A stretch of 64,000 bases of DNA, from contig JAWXCI010000030.1 of the NCBI GenBank assembly GCA_034408895.1, positions 77,386-141,385 of the forward strand. The letters run 5' to 3'. The stretch's first letter is position 1, and the number at the start of each line of letters is the position of its first letter. The stretch comes from UBA4660 sp034408895 (GTDB taxonomy: Bacteria; Bacteroidota; Bacteroidia; Flavobacteriales_D; Sanyastnellaceae). Shown here in pieces: positions 35,701 to 44,899 of the stretch. The notes under the pieces were generated by a model, which saw nothing but the letters and a program-made list of their open reading frames with translations, was not told the origin of the DNA and did no database searches. A program made the position numbers and the translations under genes.

Positions 35701-36018
35701 ATGAAAACAATGATTGTCCTGCTGCTGGCCCTGTCAATGGCCTCGTGCTATTCTGTGCGTATCACCAACCAGGATAGTGTGCCTGAAAGCGATGCCAATA
35801 CAAGCGAGGGTTTCTACCGGAATCTCAAAGTGCACCAGGTGGACACCGTAATACGCCAGAAGTCTTTTGAGCAATTCACCCTCATCGAAAAAACCTGTGG
35901 CGATTGTGGTTTCTATTCTATAGAGTACAAGAGCACACTGGGCGGCATCCTGCTCAACACCATCACTTTCGGCACAAGCAGATCTGTCCGTATCAAATAC
36001 GTGTGCGCAACCAACTAA
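35701..36018 (+). CDS. Small Bor-like lipoprotein
   Basis: This 105-residue protein has a lipobox LSMASC with Cys16, so it should be anchored in a membrane. The C-terminal half (YKSTLGGILLNTITFGTSRSVRIKYVC) resembles the end of phage-lambda Bor and related small Bacteroidota lipoproteins (hydrophobic-glycine segment, 'ITFG', then a Cys). The CGDCG pair in the middle is distinctive. Bor affects serum resistance in lambda lysogens; that says little for this case. It is 31 bases after the M19-like gene and 9 bases before the flavin oxidoreductase. Confidence 0.72.
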   Translation: MKTMIVLLLALSMASCYSVRITNQDSVPESDANTSEGFYRNLKVHQVDTVIRQKSFEQFTLIEKTCGDCGFYSIEYKSTLGGILLNTITFGTSRSVRIKYVCATN

Positions 36019-36027
36019 CCAGTAACA

Positions 36028-37650
36028 ATGGCAACAACCAACACATCCAACCCCGGCAAGTGGGACACCTTCCACAACAATGGCCCTTGGGACACCCGCA
36101 CCCTTTACAAAACCACCATTGACGGCACACTGGAGCAAACCAGTTTTTTCGATTGTTACAACGATGCAGCTAACGAGATACAGCGGCTGCTGGAAATAGC
36201 CCGCAAAGACAAACATGGTTTCCGAGCCATGGGTGCGGCTTGGTCGCTGAACCACATTGCCCACCACAAGGACAACATGCACTTCAATCGCGGTATGAAC
36301 CTTTGCAAAATCATCGCTGCCAGCGAGGTTCATGCAGAAAGTCCTTACAAGGCGGAAAACCTTTTTTTCTTCCAGTGCGGCACACGTGTAAAGGAGATGA
36401 ATAATTTCCTTTTCAAATTCAGGAAATCCCTTAAGACAACCGGTGCCAGCAACGGGCAAACCATTGCCGGGTGCATTTCAACCGGTGTGCACGGCTCCGC
36501 TCACGATGTGGGTTCCATGCAGGACTATGTGGTTGGCCTTAGCCTCATCATTGGTCCGGGAAATACGGATAGAGTTTACCTGGAGCGCAAAAACAGCAAA
36601 GCCCTCAGCGACCAGTTTGCGAAGGACATCAAATCGCGCGTCATCCGCACCGATGATGATGCATTGTTCAATGCCGCTCTTGTTGGGCTTGGCTCGTTCG
36701 GTTTCATCCATGGGGTGGTGGTGGAGGTGGAAGACCTTTACTTGCTTAACCGCTACGTCACCACCATAGAACGCAAAGAAGCAATGCGCCTGGCCAGTAC
36801 ACTGGATTTTGAAAACTCCACTTTCAAAATTGCCGGGGAGAAGAATGCACAAGGAAAACCGAACCGACCACACCATTACAAAATCTTTATCAATCCCTAT
36901 CGCAATGAGCCGGAGCTGGTCGCGGAGATGATGTACAAAAAGCCTTACCGCACGGATTACCCCGATCCCATTCCCAGAGTGAAAACAGCCATCTATACCG
37001 ACCTTGTTATCAACCTCGGAAAAGTATTGGGCAAAATACCCAAGCGTATTCCTGGCATCATACGCCTGCTGGAAAAGTCTGTACTTCCAAAAGAAGGAGC
37101 CGACCCTAATAAGCCAGTCACGGGTACACATGGAGAAATTTTCTGGGATTCCATTCACCAGGGGCCTGCCTATGCCTGCGAGGTATGTATTGATATTAAA
37201 GATGCTCCCAAAGCACTGAATCTGCTTTGCAAATTGGCGAAGGAAGAAGGTCCCATACCGGGTCTGTTTGCCATGCGGTTTATAAAGCAATCGAAAGCCA
37301 CGCTGGCCTGCTCTGCCTTTCCGGTTTCATGCATGTTGGAGATTGATGGGGCAATCTGGAAAGCCAAAAAAGGCGACATGGGTCTCAAGGAATTCTGCAC
37401 CCGCAGCATCACAGTGCTGAAGGCCAACCACATTCCTTTCACTATACACTGGGGGAAGAATGCGGACTGGGCCTATCCCGGATTGGTGGAACACATGTAT
37501 GGGAGTAAGGCTAAACAATGGCGCGAATGCCGCAGTGCGCTACTCACTAAGGAAATGGCCAAAGTATTTTCAAATGGCTTTCTGGATGAAACAGGGCTTT
37601 CTCAATATGTGGATAATGCACCAGCCTCGCTGGCAGAAAACACGGTGTGA
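36028..37650 (+). CDS. FAD-linked oxidoreductase (PCMH/FAD_binding_4 type)
   Basis: This 540-residue protein has no signal peptide. The N-terminal 250 residues form a PCMH-type FAD domain: GFRAMGAAWSLNHIAHH, FFQCGTRVKEMNNFL and the hallmark GASNGQTIAGCISTGVHGS, which wraps the flavin pyrophosphate in aldonolactone oxidases and relatives. The C-terminal substrate domain (250-540) is not assigned; it contains VTGTHGEIFWDSIHQGPAY and FPVSCMLEIDGA. The chemistry is probably oxidation of a C-OH or C-N bond, with the substrate unknown. It closes the five-gene cluster, 9 bases after the lipoprotein. Confidence 0.87.
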   Translation: MATTNTSNPGKWDTFHNNGPWDTRTLYKTTIDGTLEQTSFFDCYNDAANEIQRLLEIARKDKHGFRAMGAAWSLNHIAHHKDNMHFNRGMNLCKIIAASEVHAESPYKAENLFFFQCGTRVKEMNNFLFKFRKSLKTTGASNGQTIAGCISTGVHGSAHDVGSMQDYVVGLSLIIGPGNTDRVYLERKNSKALSDQFAKDIKSRVIRTDDDALFNAALVGLGSFGFIHGVVVEVEDLYLLNRYVTTIERKEAMRLASTLDFENSTFKIAGEKNAQGKPNRPHHYKIFINPYRNEPELVAEMMYKKPYRTDYPDPIPRVKTAIYTDLVINLGKVLGKIPKRIPGIIRLLEKSVLPKEGADPNKPVTGTHGEIFWDSIHQGPAYACEVCIDIKDAPKALNLLCKLAKEEGPIPGLFAMRFIKQSKATLACSAFPVSCMLEIDGAIWKAKKGDMGLKEFCTRSITVLKANHIPFTIHWGKNADWAYPGLVEHMYGSKAKQWRECRSALLTKEMAKVFSNGFLDETGLSQYVDNAPASLAENTV

Positions 37651-37666
37651 AGAAACTTTTTCAAAA

Positions 37667-37789
37667 ATGGATATATCAAGAACGGTGGCCTGGATCAGCC
37701 GCTCGCTGAACCGGTTGTTGTCTGGAAGCTATCTCAAAAAACCTTTTGTAAGATCAATTCCAGCATTTGGAATATCCAGACAGATTTAG
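37667..37789 (+). CDS. Possible short basic protein after the flavin oxidoreductase
   Basis: A 40-codon frame with ATG at 37667 and TAG at 37787 encodes a basic peptide beginning MDISRTVAWISRSL. It lies 16 bases after the oxidoreductase stop in the same direction. I recognise no family and see no strong ribosome site, so it may be non-coding. The rest of 37790-37900 shows nothing. Confidence 0.25.
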   Translation: MDISRTVAWISRSLNRLLSGSYLKKPFVRSIPAFGISRQI

Positions 37790-37900
37790 GGCGGGCATCA
37801 TCGCTGCTGCTTCGCTCTGGTGTAATCACGCAGAATTGCTTTTAATGATTGCAAGTGGATAGAGCAAGCACATGTAGCTTGCGCCTCCAATTGTTCAATC

Positions 37901-39133
37901 ATGCTTCAACTATCCGACACCAGTTACCACATCTCAGGCATTGAGGTGAATGAATTGTGTGCGCATTATCACACACCTTTATATGTATATGACACTGCGG
38001 ACATGAAAGCGCAGTACGAAAAACTTGCTTCGGCCTTTAAGGGTTCGAAAACCAAAATCAAGTATGCCTGCAAAGCGCTCAACAACATCAATGTTCTCAA
38101 GTATTTCCGCTCGCTGGGTGCAGGGCTGGATACTGTGTCCATACAAGAGGTGTGGCTGGGACTGAAAGCAGGATTTGCACCGCATGATATAATCTATACT
38201 CCCAATTGTGTGAGCATGGAAGAGATACGTATGGCGGTGAAGGAGGGAGTGCAGATAAACATTGACAACATTTCCATACTGGAACAATTCGGTCATGAAT
38301 TCGGCAACAGCATTCCGGTGTGTATCCGCATCAATCCGCATGTGATGGCGGGAGGCAACATCAACATAAGCACTGGTCATATTGACAGCAAGTTCGGGAT
38401 TTCCATCTACCAAATGCGCCACGTGGAGCGCGTGATAAAAAGCGAGAAGATGCGTGTGAACGGGTTGCACATGCACACAGGCAGCGACATCGTGGATGTG
38501 GATGTTTTCCTGCGCGGAGCAGAAATTCTTTTCGAAGCCACAGAACATTTTCATGATCTTGAGTTCATTGATTTCGGCAGCGGTTTCAAGGTTCCTTACA
38601 AACCTGATGATTACTCTACCGACATTGAAGAACTTGGACAACGTTTAGGCGAAAAGTTTTCGGAGTTCTGCAAATCATATGGTCGCGATTTAGAATTATG
38701 GTTCGAACCAGGGAAGTTTCTGGTGAGCCAAAGTGGAACATTCTTCGCGAAGGTGAACGTCATCAAGCAAACAACAGCAACTGTTTTTACCGGTGTGGAC
38801 TCAGGAATGAATCATCTCATCCGCCCAATGCTTTACAATGCGTATCATCACATTACTAACGTGAGCAATCCCGGAGGGTTGCAACGTATTTACACTGTGG
38901 TGGGCTACATCTGCGAGACCGATACTTTCGGATGGGACAGGAAATTGAGCGAAGTGCGCGAAGGTGATATTCTCGCATTCAGCAATGCAGGCGCGTATGG
39001 ATTTACAATGGCTTCGAATTACAATTCGCGTTTCCGGCCTGCCGAAGTTTTGATTCACGAAGGCAAACATCATCTCATCCGGGAAAGAGAAACACTGGAA
39101 GACTTGATGAAGAACCAGATTGAGGTGCTTTAA
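37901..39133 (+). CDS. lysA: Diaminopimelate decarboxylase
   Basis: LysA removes CO2 from meso-diaminopimelate to give lysine, the last step of the pathway that dapA opens. The protein is 410 residues. Lys58 in YACKAL binds PLP, the glycine-rich DFGSGFK is the phosphate site, and EPGKF and YICETDTFG (catalytic Cys) are present, as is NAGAYGFTMASNYNSR near the end. It starts 250 bases after the flavin oxidoreductase and is followed by a repeat element and argS. Confidence 0.97.
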   Translation: MLQLSDTSYHISGIEVNELCAHYHTPLYVYDTADMKAQYEKLASAFKGSKTKIKYACKALNNINVLKYFRSLGAGLDTVSIQEVWLGLKAGFAPHDIIYTPNCVSMEEIRMAVKEGVQINIDNISILEQFGHEFGNSIPVCIRINPHVMAGGNINISTGHIDSKFGISIYQMRHVERVIKSEKMRVNGLHMHTGSDIVDVDVFLRGAEILFEATEHFHDLEFIDFGSGFKVPYKPDDYSTDIEELGQRLGEKFSEFCKSYGRDLELWFEPGKFLVSQSGTFFAKVNVIKQTTATVFTGVDSGMNHLIRPMLYNAYHHITNVSNPGGLQRIYTVVGYICETDTFGWDRKLSEVREGDILAFSNAGAYGFTMASNYNSRFRPAEVLIHEGKHHLIRERETLEDLMKNQIEVL

Positions 39134-39136
39134 GAA

Positions 39137-39224
39137 GAGTTCCCGCAGAGGTGCGGAAGAAAAACCTTTGAGTCTTTGCGCTCCTTTGCTGCTTTGCCAA
39201 ACCTTTGCGTCATTGCGGGAACTC
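39137..39224. repeat. Inverted-repeat element filling the lysA-argS gap
   Basis: Perfect 11-base arms GAGTTCCCGCA (39137-39147) and TGCGGGAACTC (39214-39224) enclose 66 bases made largely of CTTTGCG-type units (CCTTTGAGTCTTTGCG, CCTTTGCGTCATTGCG). Only 3 and 13 bases separate it from the flanking genes. It shares the CCTTTGCG core with the element at 24461-24519. Such arms would fold into a hairpin in RNA and may protect the lysA message end. Confidence 0.7.
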
Positions 39225-39237
39225 ATAGATTTGCCCC

Positions 39238-41025
39238 ATGGGTTACGACATCCACCACATCATTTCACAATCAACTATCGAAGCAGTAGAGAAACTCTTC
39301 GGTGACAGCATTCCTGACACTCAAATCCAACTGCAGAAAACGCGCAAAGAGTTTGAAGGCGACATCACGCTCGTGGTTTTTCCGCTCACCAAAATCTCGA
39401 AGAAAGGACCGGAACAAACAGCAGACGCAATTGGCAATTATTTGAAGGAACATATTCAAGATGTTCAAGGTTTCAATGTGGTGAAAGGCTTCCTCAACAT
39501 TTCAATGAGTCAAAATTTCTGGCTGGGATTTTTTGAAGAGTCGTTGAAGAATGAAAGGTTTGGATTTGAAATGCAGGACATCAAACCGCGTGTTATTGTG
39601 GAGTATGCATCACCCAACACCAATAAGCCTCTTCACCTCGGTCACTTGCGCAACATCTTTTTGGGATTCTCGGTTGCGAACATTCTGAAAGCAGTTGGAC
39701 ATAGAATAACCAGGGTACAAATCATCAACGATCGCGGCATCCACATCTGCAAAAGCATGGTGGCATGGATGAAGTTCGGCAACAATGAAACTCCTGAAAG
39801 CAGTGGAATGAAGGGAGATAAACTGGTGGGACATTATTACGTGCTCTTCGACAAGGAGTACAAAATGCAAGTTGCGGAGTTGGTGAGCAAAGGTTTCAGT
39901 GAAGAGGATGCTAAAAAGAATGCACCCATCATGATGGAAGCACAAGAACTCCTTCGCAAATGGGAAGCAAAGGATGATGCAACAATTGCACTCTGGAAAA
40001 AAATGAACTTATGGGTGTATTCCGGTTTTGATTTCACCTACAAAACGATGGCTGTTGACTTCGACAAACTTTATTATGAGAGTGATACATATTTATTAGG
40101 TCGTGATGAAGTGTTGAAAGGAGTGGAACAAAAAGTTTTTGAGCAACTTGAAGACGGTTCTATCTGGGTGAATCTCGAAGATGAAGGACTAGATAAAAAA
40201 GCATTGCTCAGGAAAGATGGCACTGCCATGTACATCACGCAAGACATCGGCACTGCTATTCTGAGGTTCAAAGACTTTCCAGATACGGCCTACCAGATTT
40301 ATACCGTGGGCAACGAGCAGGAATATCACTTCAAAGTGTTATTCAAAATCCTGAAGCGACTTGGTTTCGCGCAGGCCGATCAAAACTTTCACTTGAGTTA
40401 CGGCATGGTGGAATTGCCGGAAGGCAAAATGAAATCGCGCGAGGGAACTGCAGTGGATGCCGATGACATTATGCTCGACATGGCAAACGAAGCAAAAGCA
40501 GTTGCCGCAGAGCAAGGCAAACTGGAAGGACTTCCAGATGATGAAAAAGAAGAACTCTACAATACAATTGGAATGGCAGCACTCAAGTATTTCCTGCTTC
40601 GCGTTGATGCGAAAAAGAACATGCAATTCAATCCGAAAGAGAGCATTGATTTCAATGGCAACACTGGACCGTCAATTCAATACACGTACGTGAGAACGCA
40701 AGCGGTGCTAAGAAAATTTGGTGAATTGACGAATTGGAGATTTGGCGATTTAAGTGCCAACCAAGCGGAGTTGTCCATTGTTAAAAGGATTTATGAGTTT
40801 CCAGAATTCCTGCGTGAGGCGGCAGCCACATACAATCCCGCCCTCATTGCCCACTATTGTTATGACCTTGCGCGGGACTACAATTCATTCTATCACGACA
40901 ATCCCATTTTGCGTGAAGCGCACCAGGAGCTGAAACTTTTCCGTGTGGCACTCACTGCCAAAACAGGACTTGTGTTGAAACACGCCATGCAGTTGCTGGG
41001 AGTGCAGATGCCGGAGAGGATGTGA
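39238..41025 (+). CDS. argS: Arginyl-tRNA synthetase
   Basis: ArgS charges tRNA-Arg in the cytoplasm. The protein is 595 residues, normal for the class. It has an N-terminal Add-1 domain (1-115), the class-I HIGH motif as LHLGHLRN (in ASPNTNKPLHLGHLRN), the KMSKS-type loop MKSREGTAVDADD, and the DALR anticodon-binding domain that ends TAKTGLVLKHAMQLLGVQMPERM. It starts at an ATG 104 bases after lysA and is followed by a 170-base gap with only a degraded repeat. Confidence 0.97.
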   Translation: MGYDIHHIISQSTIEAVEKLFGDSIPDTQIQLQKTRKEFEGDITLVVFPLTKISKKGPEQTADAIGNYLKEHIQDVQGFNVVKGFLNISMSQNFWLGFFEESLKNERFGFEMQDIKPRVIVEYASPNTNKPLHLGHLRNIFLGFSVANILKAVGHRITRVQIINDRGIHICKSMVAWMKFGNNETPESSGMKGDKLVGHYYVLFDKEYKMQVAELVSKGFSEEDAKKNAPIMMEAQELLRKWEAKDDATIALWKKMNLWVYSGFDFTYKTMAVDFDKLYYESDTYLLGRDEVLKGVEQKVFEQLEDGSIWVNLEDEGLDKKALLRKDGTAMYITQDIGTAILRFKDFPDTAYQIYTVGNEQEYHFKVLFKILKRLGFAQADQNFHLSYGMVELPEGKMKSREGTAVDADDIMLDMANEAKAVAAEQGKLEGLPDDEKEELYNTIGMAALKYFLLRVDAKKNMQFNPKESIDFNGNTGPSIQYTYVRTQAVLRKFGELTNWRFGDLSANQAELSIVKRIYEFPEFLREAAATYNPALIAHYCYDLARDYNSFYHDNPILREAHQELKLFRVALTAKTGLVLKHAMQLLGVQMPERM

Positions 41026-41196
41026 GGATTATTTTTTTTGTTTAAAGCTGTCTCATGTCCCGGGGCATTTTGCGGAAAAACAAATGAATTAACCACAATC
41101 TCCGAAAGCCGCCATACACACGTACACAAAAACACAAAACCTACTCATCCTTCGCGCCTTCGTACCGATGGATGGGGAGGAGACATTTCTGGTAAA

Positions 41197-43761
41197 TCAC
41201 ATCTTAACCACCCTGCCCAGCCATTGCTTTTTGCCCTGCCGAATTACCACCATATAAATTCCCGGGGCAATATCTTCCACTTGCATTTTATTGTTTATCA
41301 CATCAACGGCTGTTGGATATTTTCCGTCAACGGATAAAAGGTGGGCTGTGGCCAAGGGAAATTCACCACCATCAATAAAAATGAAACCAGAGCAAGGGTT
41401 AGGGTAAAATGAAATGCTGCCTGAAAAAATTTCTGCAATATTATTCCCACAATAAATAAATCCTGCTTCTGCGGTGCAGTTGTTACCATCGGTGGCTATA
41501 CAATTGTAAAAGCCATTGTCCAAATCGGTTATCAGGTTTTGGTTGGATATCATTTCCATGCTGCCATCGAACCACATAAAAGAGTAGGGGGGTGTGCCTC
41601 CTGTGGCTTGGGCTTCCATCCACAAACAATCAACGCCTGTCGTATTTATGACAAGCTGATCGGGCGTTGTAATTTGGAATGGGATATTGATGCTGCAGCC
41701 ATTGGAATCTGTCATTTCAAAAAGAAATTTCCCGGTGGACAAATCAGTAATATCATCATCGGTCCATGTAAGAGAGTAGGGTAGGGTTCCACCATGGATT
41801 GCAATATCAGCACTACCATCATTGGCGCCAAAACAAGTTATATCATACGTGACCACATCATACCATAGCGAATCGGGTTGAGGTAGTGAAATTGCACCGG
41901 TCGCATTGCATCCCATATCATTCCAAACCTCATAAAAAAATTCGCCTGCTGGAATTGAATCGAGCAAAGCATCTGTAGTGGCATCGTTCCATAAAATTTC
42001 TAACCACTGGACGGATGTTATTTCTATCCAGCCATCATCCCCACCAAAACAAGATGGTGAATGGGGCATGATGTCGAACTGCGGCAACGATGCAGTGATG
42101 ATACTTATCGGGGCGGAAACTGAAACAAAGCCTAATGCAGATTCTACTTCCACAAAATATTCGCCCTCTTCATTTATGGTAATGAATTGTGTTGTGTCGC
42201 CTGTGCTCCAATGGTAAGATGCAAAATTTCCGGCATCGAGCAGCATGGAATCACCTGGACATAGAGTGAGGTTTCCTGTTGTCGAAATGAAATTTATCAT
42301 ACCCTCGCCTTCAACAAAATGAAGATGCTGGTCAGCCTGTACATTTATGTATTGATCGAGATGTCCACTTGGCCAATGAATAAAAATGGAATCGGCCAGC
42401 GTGAAATTTTTCAGCCCGAAAATTTCGCGTTGCGAGTCTTGTCCCAAATAATTTTCGCCACAATGAGTGATACGCGATTGTACCACACCATCACTCCATA
42501 CTAAGATGGTTGACCCCACTCCATCGCGATTTGAAACTACTCCCTCCAGCGAAATTTTCAGGTGATGATTATTGCCGCCACTGCATTGCCACAGGTTGGC
42601 GTTGTGCGGATAATAATTGTTTACGCTCAGGTCGGGGTAGCCATCGTTGTTCCAGTCCATGGCTGCTACTGTGTAGCTGTCGGTATAGTCAAATGGAAAC
42701 ACCTGGGCATTTACATCGGCCATTTGCTCGTTGCCCATGTTGAGCAGAAAATGATTGGGCTGCGAGGCATCCAGCGGAAAGTATTCGCAGACATAAATAT
42801 CCATGTCGCGATCCAAATCAAAATCGAACCAGCACCCGCTCCAGGCCAGCACATCGAGAGTGGCGCCTGCCGTGGCAGCAATGTCAGTAAAAGTTCCATC
42901 GCCATTGTTGCGAAGTAGAGCGCAAGGCCCCAGTGAAGTGTTGCTAACGAAAATATCTTCCCAACCATCGTTATTAAAATCGGCACCGCTTGCTGTCATG
43001 GCATCAACATCGGCAAGTGCAGATCCGCTTTGTTCACCCACATCGGTAAAAGTTCCGTCACCGTTGTTATGATAAAGCCGATTGGGGTGCAGTTCATCAT
43101 TTATCACGTAGAGGTCCGGCCACTGGTCGTTGTTGTAATCGGTCCAAAGAGATTGGAAAGAAAGACTGATACCATCGTGGGCGCCCGAAGCCAGGGTAAC
43201 ATCGGTAAAAGTTCCGTCACCGTTGTTGCTATAAAGTTTGTCCCAATAGTCGTAGGCATTTTGACCGCCAAAGAGAAAAATGTAAACGCACAGATAAACA
43301 TCGAGGTCGCCATCGCGGTCGTAATCACCCCACGATGATCCAAAGTGCGGCACGTTGAGCTGGGCAATTCCACAGCCGGAGGTCACATCGGTAAACACCA
43401 TGTTGTCGTTCCGGTAAAGCTTGCAGGGGTGGAGGTATTGGGTGATGAAAAAATCGGAATCACCATCGTTATCATAATCCACCCACTGCGGATGTTTGGC
43501 ATTATCAGTTGCACTGAAACCAAAATCGGTGAGTTCGCTCGAACCTTCATTGTTGCGATAAATTTTTATGACGTCATCAAGAGCGAACGTTATGTCGTCC
43601 CAACCATCATGATCAAAGTCGAAAGTGGAAACTCCTGCACCATGCAGGTTGTTGTTCACTACCGCCTGTATGTTCTGCGCTGTGTTTTGGTTCGAATAAA
43701 TCTGTGCGGATGCAATAGCGGACAGCATCAACAGACTACTCGTTGATAGTATAGCATTCAT
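41197..43761 (-). CDS. FG-GAP/ASPIC-UnbV/SprB-repeat protein with T9SS C-terminal sorting domain
   Basis: The protein is 854 residues with a signal peptide (about AIASAQ). Seven FG-GAP/VCBS-type calcium motifs (for example DFDHDGWDDI, DYDRDGDLDVYL, DFNNDGWEDIFV) form a propeller over about 25-390. An ASPIC/UnbV domain follows (RDGVGSTILVWSDGVVQS ... FIHWPSGHLDQYI). Three SprB-like repeats lie about 580-790 (CFGGDDG, CFGANDGSADIAIHGGTLPYSLTW, GGTPPYSFMW). The end (YPNPCSGFIFID ... VEDIAPGIYMVVIRQG...WLGRVVKM) is a type A T9SS sorting domain. It should be exported and attached to the cell surface or released, with an adhesion or gliding-type role inferred. Confidence 0.9.
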   Translation of the reverse strand: MNAILSTSSLLMLSAIASAQIYSNQNTAQNIQAVVNNNLHGAGVSTFDFDHDGWDDITFALDDVIKIYRNNEGSSELTDFGFSATDNAKHPQWVDYDNDGDSDFFITQYLHPCKLYRNDNMVFTDVTSGCGIAQLNVPHFGSSWGDYDRDGDLDVYLCVYIFLFGGQNAYDYWDKLYSNNGDGTFTDVTLASGAHDGISLSFQSLWTDYNNDQWPDLYVINDELHPNRLYHNNGDGTFTDVGEQSGSALADVDAMTASGADFNNDGWEDIFVSNTSLGPCALLRNNGDGTFTDIAATAGATLDVLAWSGCWFDFDLDRDMDIYVCEYFPLDASQPNHFLLNMGNEQMADVNAQVFPFDYTDSYTVAAMDWNNDGYPDLSVNNYYPHNANLWQCSGGNNHHLKISLEGVVSNRDGVGSTILVWSDGVVQSRITHCGENYLGQDSQREIFGLKNFTLADSIFIHWPSGHLDQYINVQADQHLHFVEGEGMINFISTTGNLTLCPGDSMLLDAGNFASYHWSTGDTTQFITINEEGEYFVEVESALGFVSVSAPISIITASLPQFDIMPHSPSCFGGDDGWIEITSVQWLEILWNDATTDALLDSIPAGEFFYEVWNDMGCNATGAISLPQPDSLWYDVVTYDITCFGANDGSADIAIHGGTLPYSLTWTDDDITDLSTGKFLFEMTDSNGCSINIPFQITTPDQLVINTTGVDCLWMEAQATGGTPPYSFMWFDGSMEMISNQNLITDLDNGFYNCIATDGNNCTAEAGFIYCGNNIAEIFSGSISFYPNPCSGFIFIDGGEFPLATAHLLSVDGKYPTAVDVINNKMQVEDIAPGIYMVVIRQGKKQWLGRVVKM

Positions 43762-43997
43762 TCAAGTTGGTTTATGGCGATAAAGAAACGGCATTTCGGG
43801 TAGATTGAAACTCAAATTGGCGTTGCACCGTATCAGCCTCCACTCACGGCCCGCGAACCTGGTCCGTCCACGAAAAATAAACCCTAACACCCACTATCAG
43901 TGAAACGCTGTAGAATCCGCATCAATGTCCGAAAGTTTGAATCCATACACCTGGTAGAAAAGCGCTGGGGGTTTGATACTTACACCCACTGCCTCAA

Positions 43998-44855
43998 CTA
44001 ATGCACGGGGAAAACTTCCTGTGCAATACGCATGGCTTCGTTTAATGCATCCTGGTTGATATTTCTGGATAAGTTCATTTCAGAAAAATAGGCTACGATG
44101 TTTTCCGTGGGCATGTTACCCGTTAGTTCATCAGCCGCCATGGGGCAGCCACCATATCCTCTTAATGCGCCATCAAATTTTCGGCAACCGCTGCTGTAGG
44201 CGCTTTCTATTTTTTTTCTCCAGGTATCCGGTGTGGTGTGCAGATGTGCACCAAACTCCACCTGGGGCAGTGAAGGAATAAGTGTGGTAAAAAGTTGCGC
44301 TATTATTTCCGGTTGGCCAACACCTATTGTGTCACTCAGCGCAATCTTTTTCACACCCAATTCCGTGTGCAGCCTATGGCACCAGTTTGTTGCGATATCA
44401 GGATGCCATATATCGTTGTAAGGATTGCCCATGGCCATCGAGATGTAAATGACCAACTCCTTTTTATTCGTAACACACAATTGCTGTATCTCCTCCACCC
44501 GCAGCAGCGATTGTTCCATAGTGGCATTGGTATTCCTCAACTGGAAAGTTTCTGAAATGGAAAACGGGAAGCCTACATATTGAATTGCATCGTAACCACA
44601 GGCCTCTTGTGCACCCCGCACATTGGCCACTATAGCCAGCAACCGGGAGCGGGTGGCACTCAGTTCAAGCTGCTCGAGCACTTGCCGCGTGTCCCGCAGT
44701 TGCGGTATCACTTTTTCTGAAACAAAACTTCCGAAGTCAATCACATTGAATCCCACTTTCAACAGCGAGTTGATGTAACGGATTTTTTCTTGAGTGGGAA
44801 TAAAATGTGTGATGCCCTGCATAGCATCACGTGGGCATTCGGTCAGGTGTATCAT
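43998..44855 (-). CDS. Hydroxymethylglutaryl-CoA lyase
   Basis: This 285-residue class-I aldolase-type enzyme splits HMG-CoA into acetoacetate and acetyl-CoA in leucine catabolism. LTECPRDAMQGI at the start carries the metal-binding Asp and Arg. VGFPFSISETFQLRNTN, ALSDTIGVGQPE and FGAHLHTTPDTW are further conserved parts, and GALRGYGGCPMA is the family's GGCPxA active-site signature. The metal ligands appear intact. It is not next to other leucine genes. Downstream, 43 bases after its start on the genome and upstream in its transcript, is a dispersed CCCCTAAGGGG element. Confidence 0.93.
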   Translation of the reverse strand: MIHLTECPRDAMQGITHFIPTQEKIRYINSLLKVGFNVIDFGSFVSEKVIPQLRDTRQVLEQLELSATRSRLLAIVANVRGAQEACGYDAIQYVGFPFSISETFQLRNTNATMEQSLLRVEEIQQLCVTNKKELVIYISMAMGNPYNDIWHPDIATNWCHRLHTELGVKKIALSDTIGVGQPEIIAQLFTTLIPSLPQVEFGAHLHTTPDTWRKKIESAYSSGCRKFDGALRGYGGCPMAADELTGNMPTENIVAYFSEMNLSRNINQDALNEAMRIAQEVFPVH

Positions 44856-44878
44856 GGAGCAAAACTATGGGGATTGAA

Positions 44879-44899
44879 ACCACCACCCCTAAGGGGTAT
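44879..44899. repeat. Dispersed CCCCTAAGGGGTA element, copy 2
   Basis: ACCACCACCCCTAAGGGGTATC lies between the mltG stop and the HMG-CoA lyase start. It matches the element at 28632 at nearly every base over 19 positions. Both copies sit in intergenic DNA. It is likely a short mobile or site-related repeat. Confidence 0.55.

Noticed and set aside
44300..44700. Plus-strand open frames within the HMG-CoA lyase gene and similar shadows elsewhere
   Set aside because: They overlap strongly supported genes on the other strand and show no family features.
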